Notes: a model not told the origin generated them from the sequence alone. A stretch of DNA of 64,000 nt from Brevundimonas vesicularis (GCF_014204545.1 NZ_JACHLJ010000002.1:248001-312000); one strand, 5' to 3'. Numbered from the stretch's first letter, positions 8,372 through 17,050 are shown. Made by a program: numbers and translations.

Positions 8372-9274
8372 ATGCGCTATCGCCCCTTCGGCGTCTCCGG
8401 CGCCGCCATCTCCAACCTGACGCTGAGTTTCGGCGCCGATGTGCTGAAGCGCGGGCGCGAGGCCGGGCTGGACCTGCTGTATTCGGCGCTGGAAGCCGGA
8501 GTGAACAGCTATCGGCTGGAGACCGCCGACCCGGTGGCGGCCGAGGTGTTGGGCGAGGCCCTGTCGCACGTCGATCGCAAGCTCGTCTACGTCAGCCTGA
8601 CGCTTGGCGCCGGCGACGGTCGCGACCAGCAGCGGGACTTCTCGGCCCAGGGGATGACAGCGGCCATCGACCGGGTGCTGCACTTCTCGGGCCTGGGCTG
8701 GGTCGACGTGGCGGTGTTGCACGAGCCGGGCGAGACCGAACTGGCGCAGTCGTCTCTCAGCGCGCTGAAGGCCATGCGCGCCACGGGGCGGATCAAGCTT
8801 TTGGGCATCGCCGGCGGCGGCGACGTGATGGACGCCTATGTGTCGACAGGGGCGTTCGACGCCCTGCTGACGCCGTTCGACATCAACGCCGACTGGAAGA
8901 TCCGAAACCGCATCCGCTCGGCGCGCGAGCAGGACATGGCGGTCTTGGCCTACGATTTCTACGCGGACCGGCGCGCGCGAGCGCCGGATGCGCCGATCTT
9001 CAAAAAGGGGCTGTTCGGCTTCGGCAAGGACAAGCGTCCCGTCGATACGCCCAAGAAGGACGCTTTCGGCTTCCTGTACCGCACCCAGAACTGGACGGCC
9101 GAGGCGATCTGCCTGTCCTACGTGCTGACCGATCCGTCGGTGTCCAGCGTGATCGTCACTCCGACCGACACCGATCGGTTGGCGACACTGGCCGCCGCGC
9201 CCGAGCGGGACATGCCGCCGGGCCTGGCCGCACAGATCGAGATGGCGCGCGTCGTGGCCAATCAGGCGGCCTGA
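8372..9274 (+). CDS. Aldo/keto reductase-like protein with degenerate active site
   Basis: Has the TIM-barrel pattern of aldo/keto reductases (start MRYRPFGVSGAAISNLTLSFG, VDVAVLHEPGE, IKLLGIAGGG, C-terminal VLTDPSVSSVIVTPTDTDRL) but the catalytic tetrad is mostly gone. The usual FDTAxxYG segment reads LETADPVAAE (Asp to Glu, Tyr lost), the Lys of the xATK strand is replaced (VYVSLTLG), and only the His (LHEP) remains. Enzymatic reductase activity is therefore doubtful. It lies between bolA and grxD, 5 bp after bolA, so it probably works with iron-sulphur trafficking or has a structural or regulatory role. Confidence 0.82.
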   Translation: MRYRPFGVSGAAISNLTLSFGADVLKRGREAGLDLLYSALEAGVNSYRLETADPVAAEVLGEALSHVDRKLVYVSLTLGAGDGRDQQRDFSAQGMTAAIDRVLHFSGLGWVDVAVLHEPGETELAQSSLSALKAMRATGRIKLLGIAGGGDVMDAYVSTGAFDALLTPFDINADWKIRNRIRSAREQDMAVLAYDFYADRRARAPDAPIFKKGLFGFGKDKRPVDTPKKDAFGFLYRTQNWTAEAICLSYVLTDPSVSSVIVTPTDTDRLATLAAAPERDMPPGLAAQIEMARVVANQAA

Positions 9275-9365
9275 CCGTCCTTCCCGGCTGTGCAGAACGT
9301 CGCGGACGCCTTGACCGCGCCCGTTCGGCTCCCTAGCTGACGGGCTTCACGAAAGGCCCTTATCC

Positions 9366-9719
9366 GTGACCGACACCGCTCAAGCCGCCGATCCCGTCCA
9401 CGCCTTCATCGGCGAAACCGTCGCCCAGAACGACGTGGTTCTGTTCATGAAGGGCACGCCGGACCAGCCGCGCTGCGGCTTCTCGTCCCTGGCAGTTCAA
9501 ATCCTAGATCATGTCGGCGCCGGCTTCGTGGGCGTGGACGTACTGCAGGACGAAGCCCTGCGCGAAGGCATCAAGAGCTTCACCGACTGGCCCACCATTC
9601 CGCAGCTCTATGTGAAGGGCGAGTTCGTGGGCGGATCGGACATTATCCGTGAGATGTTCCAGGCCGGCGAACTTCAGGCCCTTATGGTCGAGAAGGGCGT
9701 GCCGCTCGGCGAGGCCTGA
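9366..9719 (+). CDS. grxD: Grx4-family monothiol glutaredoxin
   Basis: Monothiol glutaredoxin that binds and transfers [2Fe-2S] clusters with glutathione and BolA partners. The active site RCGFS is at about residue 38, preceded by VLFMKGTPDQP, followed by the TDWPTIPQLYVKGEFVGGSDI glutathione-binding segment. Its 117 residues match the family. It starts with GTG 9366. Its stop overlaps the ATG of the thioesterase (TGATG), so the two are coupled. The bolA-like gene 1 kb upstream is its expected partner. Confidence 0.95.
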   Translation: MTDTAQAADPVHAFIGETVAQNDVVLFMKGTPDQPRCGFSSLAVQILDHVGAGFVGVDVLQDEALREGIKSFTDWPTIPQLYVKGEFVGGSDIIREMFQAGELQALMVEKGVPLGEA

Positions 9720-10159
9720 TGGCCAGGAAGACCCTCACGCCGCGCGAGGACCGCGAGGTCTTCGTCGTGCCGCTGGACGTGCGGCCCGAGCACATCGACG
9801 CCAACGGCCACGTCAACAACGTCGTCTATGTCGGCTGGCTGCAGGATGCGGGCACGGCCCACTGGAATGCGCGCTTCGACGAGGCGACGCGGGCGAAACG
9901 GTCGTGGGTCGCGACCCGGCATGAGATCGACTATCTGCGCGGCATCGAGCCGGGCGCCGAGGGCGTGGTCGCACGCACCTGGGTCGGCGATCCGCAGGGA
10001 CCGCGCTTCACCCGCTATGTCCGCATCGAGGACGCCCAGGGCCGCGTCTGCGCCCAGGGCGTCACCGAATGGGTGCTGGTGGACGCTGCGACCCTGAGGC
10101 CGCAGCGCATTCCGCCAGACATGCTGGTCGTGTTCGAGACGCCTACTTCAGCGGATTGA
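9719..10159 (+). CDS. Acyl-CoA thioesterase, 4HBT hotdog fold
   Basis: A 146-residue hotdog-fold thioesterase. The motif VRPEHIDANGHVNNVVYVGWL carries the catalytic Asp of the 4-hydroxybenzoyl-CoA thioesterase type, and the following helix and ARTWVGDPQGPRFTRYVRI strands fit the family. The acyl-CoA substrate is unknown. It overlaps the grxD stop by one base, and its own end overlaps by 17 bp the convergent lipoprotein gene at 10143. Confidence 0.87.
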   Translation: MARKTLTPREDREVFVVPLDVRPEHIDANGHVNNVVYVGWLQDAGTAHWNARFDEATRAKRSWVATRHEIDYLRGIEPGAEGVVARTWVGDPQGPRFTRYVRIEDAQGRVCAQGVTEWVLVDAATLRPQRIPPDMLVVFETPTSAD

Positions 10160-10541
10160 GAATGCGGGCCGCCGTGCCGGGCTCCAGGCCCAGATCGGCA
10201 TAGGTCCAGCGCAACTCGACGCCGTCCGGGACCAAGGCCTTGCACAGGTCCTGTTTGGTGCGGCGAAGCGTGATCTCGGCCGGCGCGCCGTCCGATACCG
10301 ACACCTCGAAATCCGACGCCTGGGTGCAGCCGTTGGAATCGACGCGCGCGACCAGGGCGCCGTCGGCGAACCGGGCTTCACGAATGGCCTCGGCCGGCGG
10401 GGCGTCGTCGCGGCGCAGGTTCACCGAGACGTTTTCGCCCGCGTCGCTGTCATAGATGACGCACGCCGACAGCAGCGGCGCGACCAGGGCCGCAACCGCC
10501 AGACCCGTGATCATCGGGCCCTTGATCAAGCTGCGCATCAC
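10143..10541 (-). CDS. Small lipoprotein, paralogue of the one at 14384
   Basis: A 132-residue predicted lipoprotein: N-terminal hydrophobic stretch ending in lipobox LLSAC. The mature part has no named domain but is clearly similar to the lipoprotein at 14384-14749: both carry xSNGCT, a run ending ITLRR, a second Cys (DLCK or DKCK), then GVEL-W and a LGL-PG element. The two conserved Cys could form a disulphide. It overlaps by 4 bp the tiny upstream lipoprotein gene (10538-10654), and by 17 bp the convergent thioesterase. Confidence 0.82.
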   Translation of the reverse strand: MMRSLIKGPMITGLAVAALVAPLLSACVIYDSDAGENVSVNLRRDDAPPAEAIREARFADGALVARVDSNGCTQASDFEVSVSDGAPAEITLRRTKQDLCKALVPDGVELRWTYADLGLEPGTAARILNPLK

Positions 10542-10654
10542 TGGCCCGCAGCCGGCGCGGTGATGACGCGCGTGGTCGGCTTTTCGGTCGAGACGATGAT
10601 GCAGCCCGACAGCAGCGGCGCGGCGATGGCGATGGCGAGAGCGAGACGAAGCAT
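10538..10654 (-). CDS. Very small lipoprotein (38 residues), entericidin-like size
   Basis: MLRLALAIAIAAPLLSGC gives a complete signal peptide with lipobox LLSGC, leaving a mature peptide of about 22 residues. I chose the internal ATG at 10654; the longer frame upstream (to 10807) has no signal-like sequence at its start and runs over the promoter region of the divergent oxidoreductase. The ATGA overlap with the next lipoprotein gene makes a two-gene lipoprotein operon. Function unknown; size resembles entericidin-type peptides, but sequence similarity is not evident. Confidence 0.7.
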   Translation of the reverse strand: MLRLALAIAIAAPLLSGCIIVSTEKPTTRVITAPAAGQ

Positions 10655-10819
10655 TGGTGTGTTCCCCAGTTGAAGCTTGACCCTTTTGTGCCGCGCGGGC
10701 CGGGCGCGCACACGTGAATTATCGGAAAGTTGGGTGAACAATCGGAAAGGATCGGGGTTGAACGTGACCGCAACCGCCATAGCTACAGTCCCCCTCTCCT
10801 GCCCCACGGATCGTCTTTC

Positions 10820-11923
10820 ATGAGCCAGCTGTTCTCACCCCGCGCCGTCGGCCCCCTGACGCTGAAAAACCGCGTCGCCATCGCACCCATGTGCCAGTAT
10901 TCGGCCATCGACGGCGTGCCCCAGCCCTGGCACGTGCAGCATCTGGGACGACTGGCGATCTCCGGCGCGGGACTAGTCATTGTCGAGGCCACGGGGGTCG
11001 AGGCGGCGGGACGGATCACGCCCGACGACACCGGCCTGTGGAACGACGCCCAGGAAGAGGCCTTCGCCCAAATCATCCGCGACATCCGCACCTACAGCGA
11101 CACCCCGATCGGCATCCAGTTGGCCCACGCCGGACGCAAGGCCTCGACCAGCGCCCCGTGGAAGGGTGGCGGCGCCCTGAAGGCTGAAGACGGCGCGTGG
11201 GAAACCTTCAGCGCCTCGGCCGAACCATTCAAGGATGACTGGCACACGCCGACTGCCATGACCCCGGCCGACATGGACCGCGTCGTCGCTGCGTTCGAAG
11301 ACGCCGCGCGGCGGGCGGATCGGGCCGGGTTCGACCTGGTCGAACTGCACGCCGCCCACGGCTATTTGCTGACCCAGTTCCTGTCGCCGGTATCCAACCA
11401 CCGCACCGACGATTTCGGCGGATCCTATGAGAACCGGGCGCGCTTCCCGCTGCGGGTCGCGCAGGCCCTGCGCGACGCCTGGCCCCGAACCAAGGCGCTG
11501 GGCGTGCGCTTCAAGGGCTCGGACTGGGTCGAGGGCGGGATCGCCCTGGACGAGGTGACGGCCTTTGGCCAGACACTGCACGACATGGGCTACGACTATC
11601 TGCACCTGACGTCGGGCGGCAACGTCGCGCGCGCCGACATTCCGGGCGGCGAGCCGGGTTATCAGTTGCGGTTCGCCCAGGCCGTGAAGGCAGCGACGCC
11701 GCAGGCCAATGTGATGGCCGTCGGCATGATCTTCGATCCGCAGCAGGCCGAGGACATCGTGGCCTCGGGTCAGGCCGACCTGATCGCCATCGCGCGTGCG
11801 GCGCTGGACGATCCGAATTGGGCGCACCATGCAGCCGTCGCGCTAGGCGAGGATGAAGGCCTGCCGGCGCAATACGAGCGGGCCGGCAAGAAATATTGGC
11901 CGGGCTACGGCAAGGCCGGCTAG
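10820..11923 (+). CDS. NADH:flavin oxidoreductase, Old Yellow Enzyme (YqjM/XenA-like)
   Basis: FMN-dependent ene-reductase that uses NAD(P)H to reduce activated C=C bonds, commonly of electrophilic or xenobiotic compounds. Visible features: LFSPRAVGPLTLKNRVAIAPMCQYSA with the Cys that tunes FMN in YqjM-type enzymes, GIQLAHAGRKAS, VELHAAHGYLLTQFLSP with the active-site His pair, DDFGGSYENRARFPLRV and the FMN phosphate-binding VGMIFDPQQAEDIV. ATG 10820 gives 367 residues, typical for the family. It is divergent from the lipoprotein pair and monocistronic. Confidence 0.95.
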   Translation: MSQLFSPRAVGPLTLKNRVAIAPMCQYSAIDGVPQPWHVQHLGRLAISGAGLVIVEATGVEAAGRITPDDTGLWNDAQEEAFAQIIRDIRTYSDTPIGIQLAHAGRKASTSAPWKGGGALKAEDGAWETFSASAEPFKDDWHTPTAMTPADMDRVVAAFEDAARRADRAGFDLVELHAAHGYLLTQFLSPVSNHRTDDFGGSYENRARFPLRVAQALRDAWPRTKALGVRFKGSDWVEGGIALDEVTAFGQTLHDMGYDYLHLTSGGNVARADIPGGEPGYQLRFAQAVKAATPQANVMAVGMIFDPQQAEDIVASGQADLIAIARAALDDPNWAHHAAVALGEDEGLPAQYERAGKKYWPGYGKAG

Positions 11924-11936
11924 GCAGGCGGCCTGA

Positions 11937-14288
11937 TCAGGCCGCCCTCTCCAGCGCGGGATCGACGGCCCACAGAACGCGTGCGGCGGCTTGAACCTCT
12001 GCGTCGGCCGTCTTCTGCGGGCGGCCGAGCAGATAGCCCTGGACCTCGTCGCAGCCCTGGTCGCGCAGGAAGGACAGCTGTTCCAGCGTCTCAACGCCCT
12101 CGGCCAGGACGGGGATGTGCAGGCTCTCCCCCAAAGCCAGGACGGCGCGAATGATGGCGGCCGACTGAGGTCCGCCGTCCAGTTCGGACATGAAGGAGCG
12201 ATCCAGCTTGATCTTGTCGAACGGGAAGGCGCGCAGGGTCGATAGCGACGAATAGCCGGTGCCGAAGTCGTCCATGGCGATGGAGACGCCCAGCAGCTTC
12301 AGCTGGCGCAGGACATGGGTCGTGCGCTCCATGTCGGTGATCATGGCCGTCTCGGTGATCTCCAGCTCCAGCCGCGACGGCGACAGGCCGGTCTCGACCA
12401 ACACCTGATGCACCAGGCGCGGCAGGTCGACGTGGCCCAGCTGCACCGGCGACAGGTTGACGGCGATCTTGTGCGGTTCGGTCCAGCTGGCGGCTTCGGC
12501 GCAGGCGGTGCGCAGCACCCATTCGCCGATCGGCAGGATCAGGCCGTTTTCTTCGGCCAGAGGAATGAAGTCGGCCGGCGAGATGAAGGTCCCATCCGGC
12601 TGGATCCAGCGCAGCAGCACCTCATAGCCGGTGATGTCGCCGGTATCGACGGCGGCCTGAAGTTGCCAGTTCAGGCTGAACTGGCCCTGGTCCAGGGCTT
12701 CGCGCATCTGCTGGGCCATGCGACGGCGATTGCGGACCGCCTCGTCCATCTCCTCCTCGTAGAAGCAGACGTCGGTCCCCAGCGAGGCTTTGGCCCGGTA
12801 CATGGCCAGGTCCGCGTCATTGATCAGGGCGGACGGGTCGTGGGCGTCGTCGGGCCAGATCGCGATGCCAGTGCTGAGACCGCAGGCGACCTCGGCATGG
12901 TCCAGCACGACCGGGGCGGTGACGGCGTGGCGCAGGCGCGCGACCAGATCCAGGGCATCATCCTTGTGCTGGATCGGCACGACGGCGACGAACTCGTCCC
13001 CGCCCAGGCGTGCGATGAACTCGTCGTGGCGCAGGCAGGCGCGCATCCGTTCGGCGATCTGGATCAGAAGCTGATCGCCGGCGGCATGGCCGTGAACGTC
13101 GTTCACCTCCTTGAACCGGTCCAGGTCCATGGCCAAGAGGGCCACCTTGTTCGAAACGGTCAGGTCGGCGGTCTGGCGCGTCAGCCATTCCAGGAAGGAC
13201 GAACGGTTGGGCAGGCCGGTCAGGCCGTCGTTGCGCGCCAGATGGGCGATGCGACGCTCCTGCGCCTGACGCATGCGCAGATCGCGCACGGCGTAGATCA
13301 TGACGTGATCCATACCGCAGTCGCGGCGCACGGCGATCTCGACGGGAATGTCCGCCCCGCCTTCGGCGACCAGTTTGGACTGGCTGAGGCCGTTGACCGC
13401 CAGATCGGCGACGCCAGAGACCCAGCGCGACAGCGGCTCGCCGACCAGGGCCTGATGCTGGACGCCCGCCAGATCGGCAAAGGCGGCGTTGGCGGCCAGG
13501 ATGACGCCGTCCTGTTCGACCACCATGCCATCGACGCTGCCCTCGATCAGATGATCCAGGCGCGCCTTGGCCTGAAGCCGGGACTGGACGTCCAAGGCGT
13601 GGCTGGCGACGCCGGTGCCCAGCATCATCAATCCCACGGCGGAAACGGCGAAGGCCAGGACCAGATTGGTGGATCCGATAGCGCCCATATCGACCAGCGC
13701 GCCGACCGGCACGATCGTCATGGCGGCCATGCCGGTGAAGTGCAGGGCCACGATGCCCAGGACCATCAGCACGACGGGAACGATCTTGCCGGACTGCCGG
13801 GCGCGATTGAACGCCAGGGCGCCCAGGAAGACCGCCCCCGCCACCGAGGCGGCGACATAGGCGGCCGACCAGTGGATGACGGCGTCGGTCGCAAAGGCCG
13901 CCATGCCGGTATAGTGCATGGCCACCACGGTCAGGCCGAACAGCACGCCGCCGATTTCGGCCGAGGCGCGCATCCCGCGCGAGGCCACCCAAAGCGCCAG
14001 CGCGCTGCCGGCGATGGCGACGCCCAGGGACAGGCCGGTCAGCACGGGGCCATAGCTGATGGTGACGCCGGGCTCATAGGCGATCATCGCCACGAAATGG
14101 GTGCACCAGATCGTCGCCCCGGTCGCCACCGCACCCATGAAGGCCCAGGCCAGGCGCGTGCCCTTTTCGGCGGCGCGCAGGCGGCGATACAGGCGGAAGG
14201 TGATGATCGAACCGATCAGGCATAGGCCGGCGGCCAACGCGACGAGCCAGAGATTGTGGTCGTCGGTCAGGCAGGTGAAGAAGCGCAT
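11937..14288 (-). CDS. MHYT-PAS-GGDEF-EAL cyclic-di-GMP signalling protein
   Basis: Membrane protein of 783 residues likely making and/or degrading c-di-GMP. The N-terminal 230 residues hold about seven transmembrane helices with the three MHYT motifs THFVAM (63-68), MHYTGM (124-129) and LHFTGM (182-187), proposed to sense oxygen, CO or NO via copper. A PAS-like segment follows (about 245-335), then a GGDEF domain with intact GGDEF (429-433) and an EAL domain with EVL (556-558), VNLSPVQL, LEITE, MDDFGTGYSSL and AEGVET. Both catalytic centres look intact. It ends 13 bp from the convergent oxidoreductase gene. Confidence 0.94.
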   Translation of the reverse strand: MRFFTCLTDDHNLWLVALAAGLCLIGSIITFRLYRRLRAAEKGTRLAWAFMGAVATGATIWCTHFVAMIAYEPGVTISYGPVLTGLSLGVAIAGSALALWVASRGMRASAEIGGVLFGLTVVAMHYTGMAAFATDAVIHWSAAYVAASVAGAVFLGALAFNRARQSGKIVPVVLMVLGIVALHFTGMAAMTIVPVGALVDMGAIGSTNLVLAFAVSAVGLMMLGTGVASHALDVQSRLQAKARLDHLIEGSVDGMVVEQDGVILAANAAFADLAGVQHQALVGEPLSRWVSGVADLAVNGLSQSKLVAEGGADIPVEIAVRRDCGMDHVMIYAVRDLRMRQAQERRIAHLARNDGLTGLPNRSSFLEWLTRQTADLTVSNKVALLAMDLDRFKEVNDVHGHAAGDQLLIQIAERMRACLRHDEFIARLGGDEFVAVVPIQHKDDALDLVARLRHAVTAPVVLDHAEVACGLSTGIAIWPDDAHDPSALINDADLAMYRAKASLGTDVCFYEEEMDEAVRNRRRMAQQMREALDQGQFSLNWQLQAAVDTGDITGYEVLLRWIQPDGTFISPADFIPLAEENGLILPIGEWVLRTACAEAASWTEPHKIAVNLSPVQLGHVDLPRLVHQVLVETGLSPSRLELEITETAMITDMERTTHVLRQLKLLGVSIAMDDFGTGYSSLSTLRAFPFDKIKLDRSFMSELDGGPQSAAIIRAVLALGESLHIPVLAEGVETLEQLSFLRDQGCDEVQGYLLGRPQKTADAEVQAAARVLWAVDPALERAA

Positions 14289-14383
14289 GAAGCTACAGAC
14301 CTTGGGGGGACGGTCTGTCGTCGTAACGGACGTTGCTTAATCAGACGCGCTCGAACAGGCTTAACGAAACGCTATGGCCGGTT

Positions 14384-14749
14384 TCAGGAGCGGGGCATCT
14401 GATAGGGGTTGTTGACGCTGACGGGCGAGCCGGGCGTCAGGCCCAGCTCCTCGAACGACCACTTCAGCTCGACGCCCTGGACCAGGTCCTGCTTGCACTT
14501 GTCCTCGTCGATGCGGCGCAGGGTGATGACGGCGCTGCCGCCCTGCAGGCTGACGATCGGGATCAGGTCTTCCTTGGCCGTGCAGCCGTTCGAACTGACC
14601 CAGAAGACGGCCTGATCCTTGGTGAAGGTGGCGGCATGGATCGGCTCCAGCGCGCCAGGCATTCCCGCGGTGGATACGGTGGGCTCGCCGCGGCTGGCGC
14701 AGGCGGCCAGGCCCGCCGATGCGGCGGCGATCAAAGCCAAGCGTTTCAT
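14384..14749 (-). CDS. Small lipoprotein, paralogue of the one at 10143
   Basis: A 121-residue predicted lipoprotein with signal peptide MKRLALIAAASAGLAAC. I chose the ATG at 14749 over 14764 because it starts the signal peptide directly. The mature domain shares with the 10143 gene the VxSNGCT motif, an ITLRR strand, a second conserved Cys (DEDKCKQ), GVELKWSFEELGL and a PGSP turn. The two copies are separated by the c-di-GMP gene and the oxidoreductase. No function known. Confidence 0.82.
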   Translation of the reverse strand: MKRLALIAAASAGLAACASRGEPTVSTAGMPGALEPIHAATFTKDQAVFWVSSNGCTAKEDLIPIVSLQGGSAVITLRRIDEDKCKQDLVQGVELKWSFEELGLTPGSPVSVNNPYQMPRS

Positions 14750-14841
14750 GATGGAGTCGCGCAACTGACGACCTCCCCTGCCTCAAAGCCTGAACTGGCC
14801 GAGAATGCGCCTGTTCGCCCTTTGAGGGAACAGGATAAAAA

Positions 14842-14871
14842 ACGAAAGGCCCCGGACGAATCCGAGGCCCT
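14842..14871 (-). terminator. Rho-independent terminator downstream of rpsD
   Basis: On the minus strand the stem GGCCTCGGA / TCCGGGGCC with loop TTCG is followed by TTTCGTTTTTT, about 90 bp past the rpsD stop. Confidence 0.85.
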
Positions 14872-14942
14872 CCAAACTGAACACTTCAAAGGGATCACCA
14901 CGGGGCTCAAGTAGCCCGAAGGGCGATAGCCCCTTGAAGAAA

Positions 14943-14967
14943 GCTTCGTAAGCTTCGCTTACGAAGC
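14943..14967. repeat. Perfect inverted repeat across the rpsD stop codon
   Basis: GCTTCGTAAGC and GCTTACGAAGC form a perfect 11-bp stem with a three-base loop. The right arm encodes the last residues and the left arm lies just beyond the stop codon of rpsD. It lacks a U-tract, so it may stabilise the mRNA end or be fortuitous. Confidence 0.6.
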
Positions 14968-15576
14968 GTAGTATTCGACGACCAGGTTCGGTTCCATCTT
15001 CACGGCGTACGGCACGTCCGACAGTTCCGGCACGCGGACGTAGCGAACCGAGAACGAGCGGTCCGACAGTTCCAGGTAATCCGGCACGTCGCGTTCCGAC
15101 GACTGCTGGGCTTCGAGCACCAGAGCCATGTTGCGCGACTTCTCCTTCACGGTGACGACGTCTTCCGGCTTCACGCGGTAGGAGGCGATGTCGACCTTCT
15201 TGCCGTTGACCAGAACGTGGCCGTGGCTGACGAACTGGCGGGCGGCCCAGACGGTCGGGACGAACTTGGCGCGGTAGACGACGGCGTCCAGACGCGATTC
15301 CAGCAGGCCGATCAGGTTTTCCGAGGTGTTGCCCTTGCGACGCGCGGCCTCGTCATAGGTCTTGGCGAACTGCTTCTCGGTGATGTTGCCGTAGTAGCCC
15401 TTCAGCTTCTGCTTGGCCTTCAGTTGCAGACCGAAGTCCGAAACCTTGGACTTGCGACGCTGGCCGTGCTGGCCGGGACCGTAAGAACGCTTGTTGACCG
15501 GCGACTTGGCGCGGCCCCACAGGTTCTCACCCATGGCCCGGTCGATCTTGTACTTGGCGCTATGGCGCTTGGACAT
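14959..15576 (-). CDS. rpsD: 30S ribosomal protein S4
   Basis: Primary 16S rRNA-binding protein of the small subunit, with family length (205 residues). The zinc-binding Cys of some S4 proteins are absent (start [16 protein letters not shown]), typical of the alphaproteobacterial form with the [21 protein letters not shown] segment. The S4 RNA-binding domain occupies about residues 94-155 ([14 protein letters not shown]... [16 protein letters not shown]), and the protein ends VVEYYAS. It stands alone here rather than in the alpha operon, as in related bacteria. Confidence 0.98.
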   Translation of the reverse strand: MSKRHSAKYKIDRAMGENLWGRAKSPVNKRSYGPGQHGQRRKSKVSDFGLQLKAKQKLKGYYGNITEKQFAKTYDEAARRKGNTSENLIGLLESRLDAVVYRAKFVPTVWAARQFVSHGHVLVNGKKVDIASYRVKPEDVVTVKEKSRNMALVLEAQQSSERDVPDYLELSDRSFSVRYVRVPELSDVPYAVKMEPNLVVEYYAS

Positions 15577-15826
15577 TCTATTCTCTTTTCGACGATACGG
15601 CCCGGCATCCCCTGGATTGGGAATGCGATCTCAACGGCGGTCCACGCATCTTCCGTCATTCATCCCGGCCCCGCCGAAGCGGACCCGTGGAAGGCGGCGC
15701 TTATGGCCAGCGAGGGCGGCGGAGTCAAGCACAGCGGGCCGTTAAGCACGATGGAATGGAACGATCGCGTCGCCGCACCCTTCCTTCGATGCAACCAATC
15801 CACGCATGAGGACAAAGAGGAGTGGA

Positions 15827-16048
15827 ATGCAGCCTGAACCCAAAAGCTTTCAGACCGGCCTGTCCGACGAGGCCATGCAGACGCTGAAGACGCAGCTGGT
15901 CGACCTGGTCGAGCCTTTGAGCGACCACCAACTGCTCGATCTCGCCGACGGCATCCACGAGATGCTGCGCCAGCGCCGAATGGTTCGCCAGCACCATGCC
16001 GAGCGCATGAACGAACGCACCCGGCATGGCGTGGATCTTCGCATCTAG
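15827..16048 (+). CDS. Small hypothetical protein (73 residues)
   Basis: A short, charged, helix-rich soluble protein: two amphipathic helices (about 15-35 and 38-65) with LVDLVEPLSDHQLLDLADGIHEML and RRMVRQHHAERMNERT. No family recognised. ATG 15827 is preceded at good spacing by AAAGAGGAG, which supports it as a real gene and favours it over the in-frame ATG 15806. It is divergent from rpsD across about 250 bp. Confidence 0.65.
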   Translation: MQPEPKSFQTGLSDEAMQTLKTQLVDLVEPLSDHQLLDLADGIHEMLRQRRMVRQHHAERMNERTRHGVDLRI

Positions 16049-16075
16049 TCCGTCGCAGCCTAATCCTTTGCGGCC

Positions 16076-17014
16076 CTAATCCTTTGCGGATTGGGCCTCG
16101 GAGATGAACATGGCGCGGCCCTCGCGGGTCGCGACCTTGCCCAGCCCCGGGAACGGGAAGTGATAGGCGTAGATGTGGGCGCCGGAGTTGCGCAGCGCCG
16201 TCACCTCGTCCAGCCGCGCCTTCAGGCCTGCCGCTTGATCGTCGTCATAGCCGACCTTCCAGTCCGGATGTTCGACCGACAGGATCCAATGATGCATCAG
16301 GTCGCCGGTGTAGAGCAGCTGGTTCTGGCCGTCGGCGATCAGATAGGCGACGTGGCCCGGCGTATGGCCGGCCGTGTCCTGGGACTGGACGCCCGGCGCG
16401 ACCTCGCCGCCCGGCTCGAAGGCCTGGACCTTGGGGGTGATGATCCGCACCAGATCGGCCAGTTCGGGATTGGCGCGGACAGACGCCCATTCCGCCTGCG
16501 ACATGCGGATCGCCGCATTGGGGAAGGCCAGTCCGCCATTGCGGATCAGGCCGCCGACGTGGTCCGGGTGGCCGTGCGAGATCAGCACGTCGGTGATCGA
16601 GGCCGGATCGACACCCGCCTTTTGCAGGCTGTCCATCAACTGGCCCTTGCCCTCGCCCAGGCCCGTGTCGAACAGCATCGTGCGGGCGCCGTTCTTGACC
16701 AGCAGCGGATGGATTTCCAGCATGATCGGATCAGCCGGCTGTCCGGCGGCGGTCAGGGGCGCGGCGACCGCCTGCGGCGTCAGGCCGACGCCGAAGGTCT
16801 GGTTGTCGTTCTTGACCGGGTTCTCGCCGTCGAACAGGGCGATGGCGTCCAGCGCGCCGATCTTGAAGCGATAGACGGGCTTCTCGGCTGGGGCGGCGAC
16901 GGTCTGGGTGGGATTGGGCGGCGCGGGATCGCCGGGCTTCTGCGTATTCTCTTGAGGGTTACAGGCCGCCAACATCAGAGCCGCCAAAGCGGCCCCCGTC
17001 ATCATCATCCGCAT
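16076..17014 (-). CDS. Metallo-beta-lactamase-fold hydrolase, predicted lipoprotein
   Basis: A 312-residue MBL-fold protein exported as a lipoprotein (MMMTGAALAALMLAAC lipobox, then a Pro-rich linker to about residue 45). Metal motif SHGHPDHVGG lies at about residue 146, with further ligands in DTAGHTPGHVAYL, LYTGDLMHH and a late YAYHFPFPGLG. It resembles lactonase-like or quorum-quenching MBL proteins. Substrate unknown; the periplasmic, membrane-anchored location is inferred from the lipobox. Confidence 0.88.
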   Translation of the reverse strand: MRMMMTGAALAALMLAACNPQENTQKPGDPAPPNPTQTVAAPAEKPVYRFKIGALDAIALFDGENPVKNDNQTFGVGLTPQAVAAPLTAAGQPADPIMLEIHPLLVKNGARTMLFDTGLGEGKGQLMDSLQKAGVDPASITDVLISHGHPDHVGGLIRNGGLAFPNAAIRMSQAEWASVRANPELADLVRIITPKVQAFEPGGEVAPGVQSQDTAGHTPGHVAYLIADGQNQLLYTGDLMHHWILSVEHPDWKVGYDDDQAAGLKARLDEVTALRNSGAHIYAYHFPFPGLGKVATREGRAMFISEAQSAKD

Positions 17015-17050
17015 CGCTTCGATCTCCGTTTGCGATGACGCAATCGAAAA

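Noticed and set aside
12315..14225. Long plus-strand frame opposite the MHYT-GGDEF-EAL gene
   Set aside because: Shadow of a strong coding sequence; no family features.
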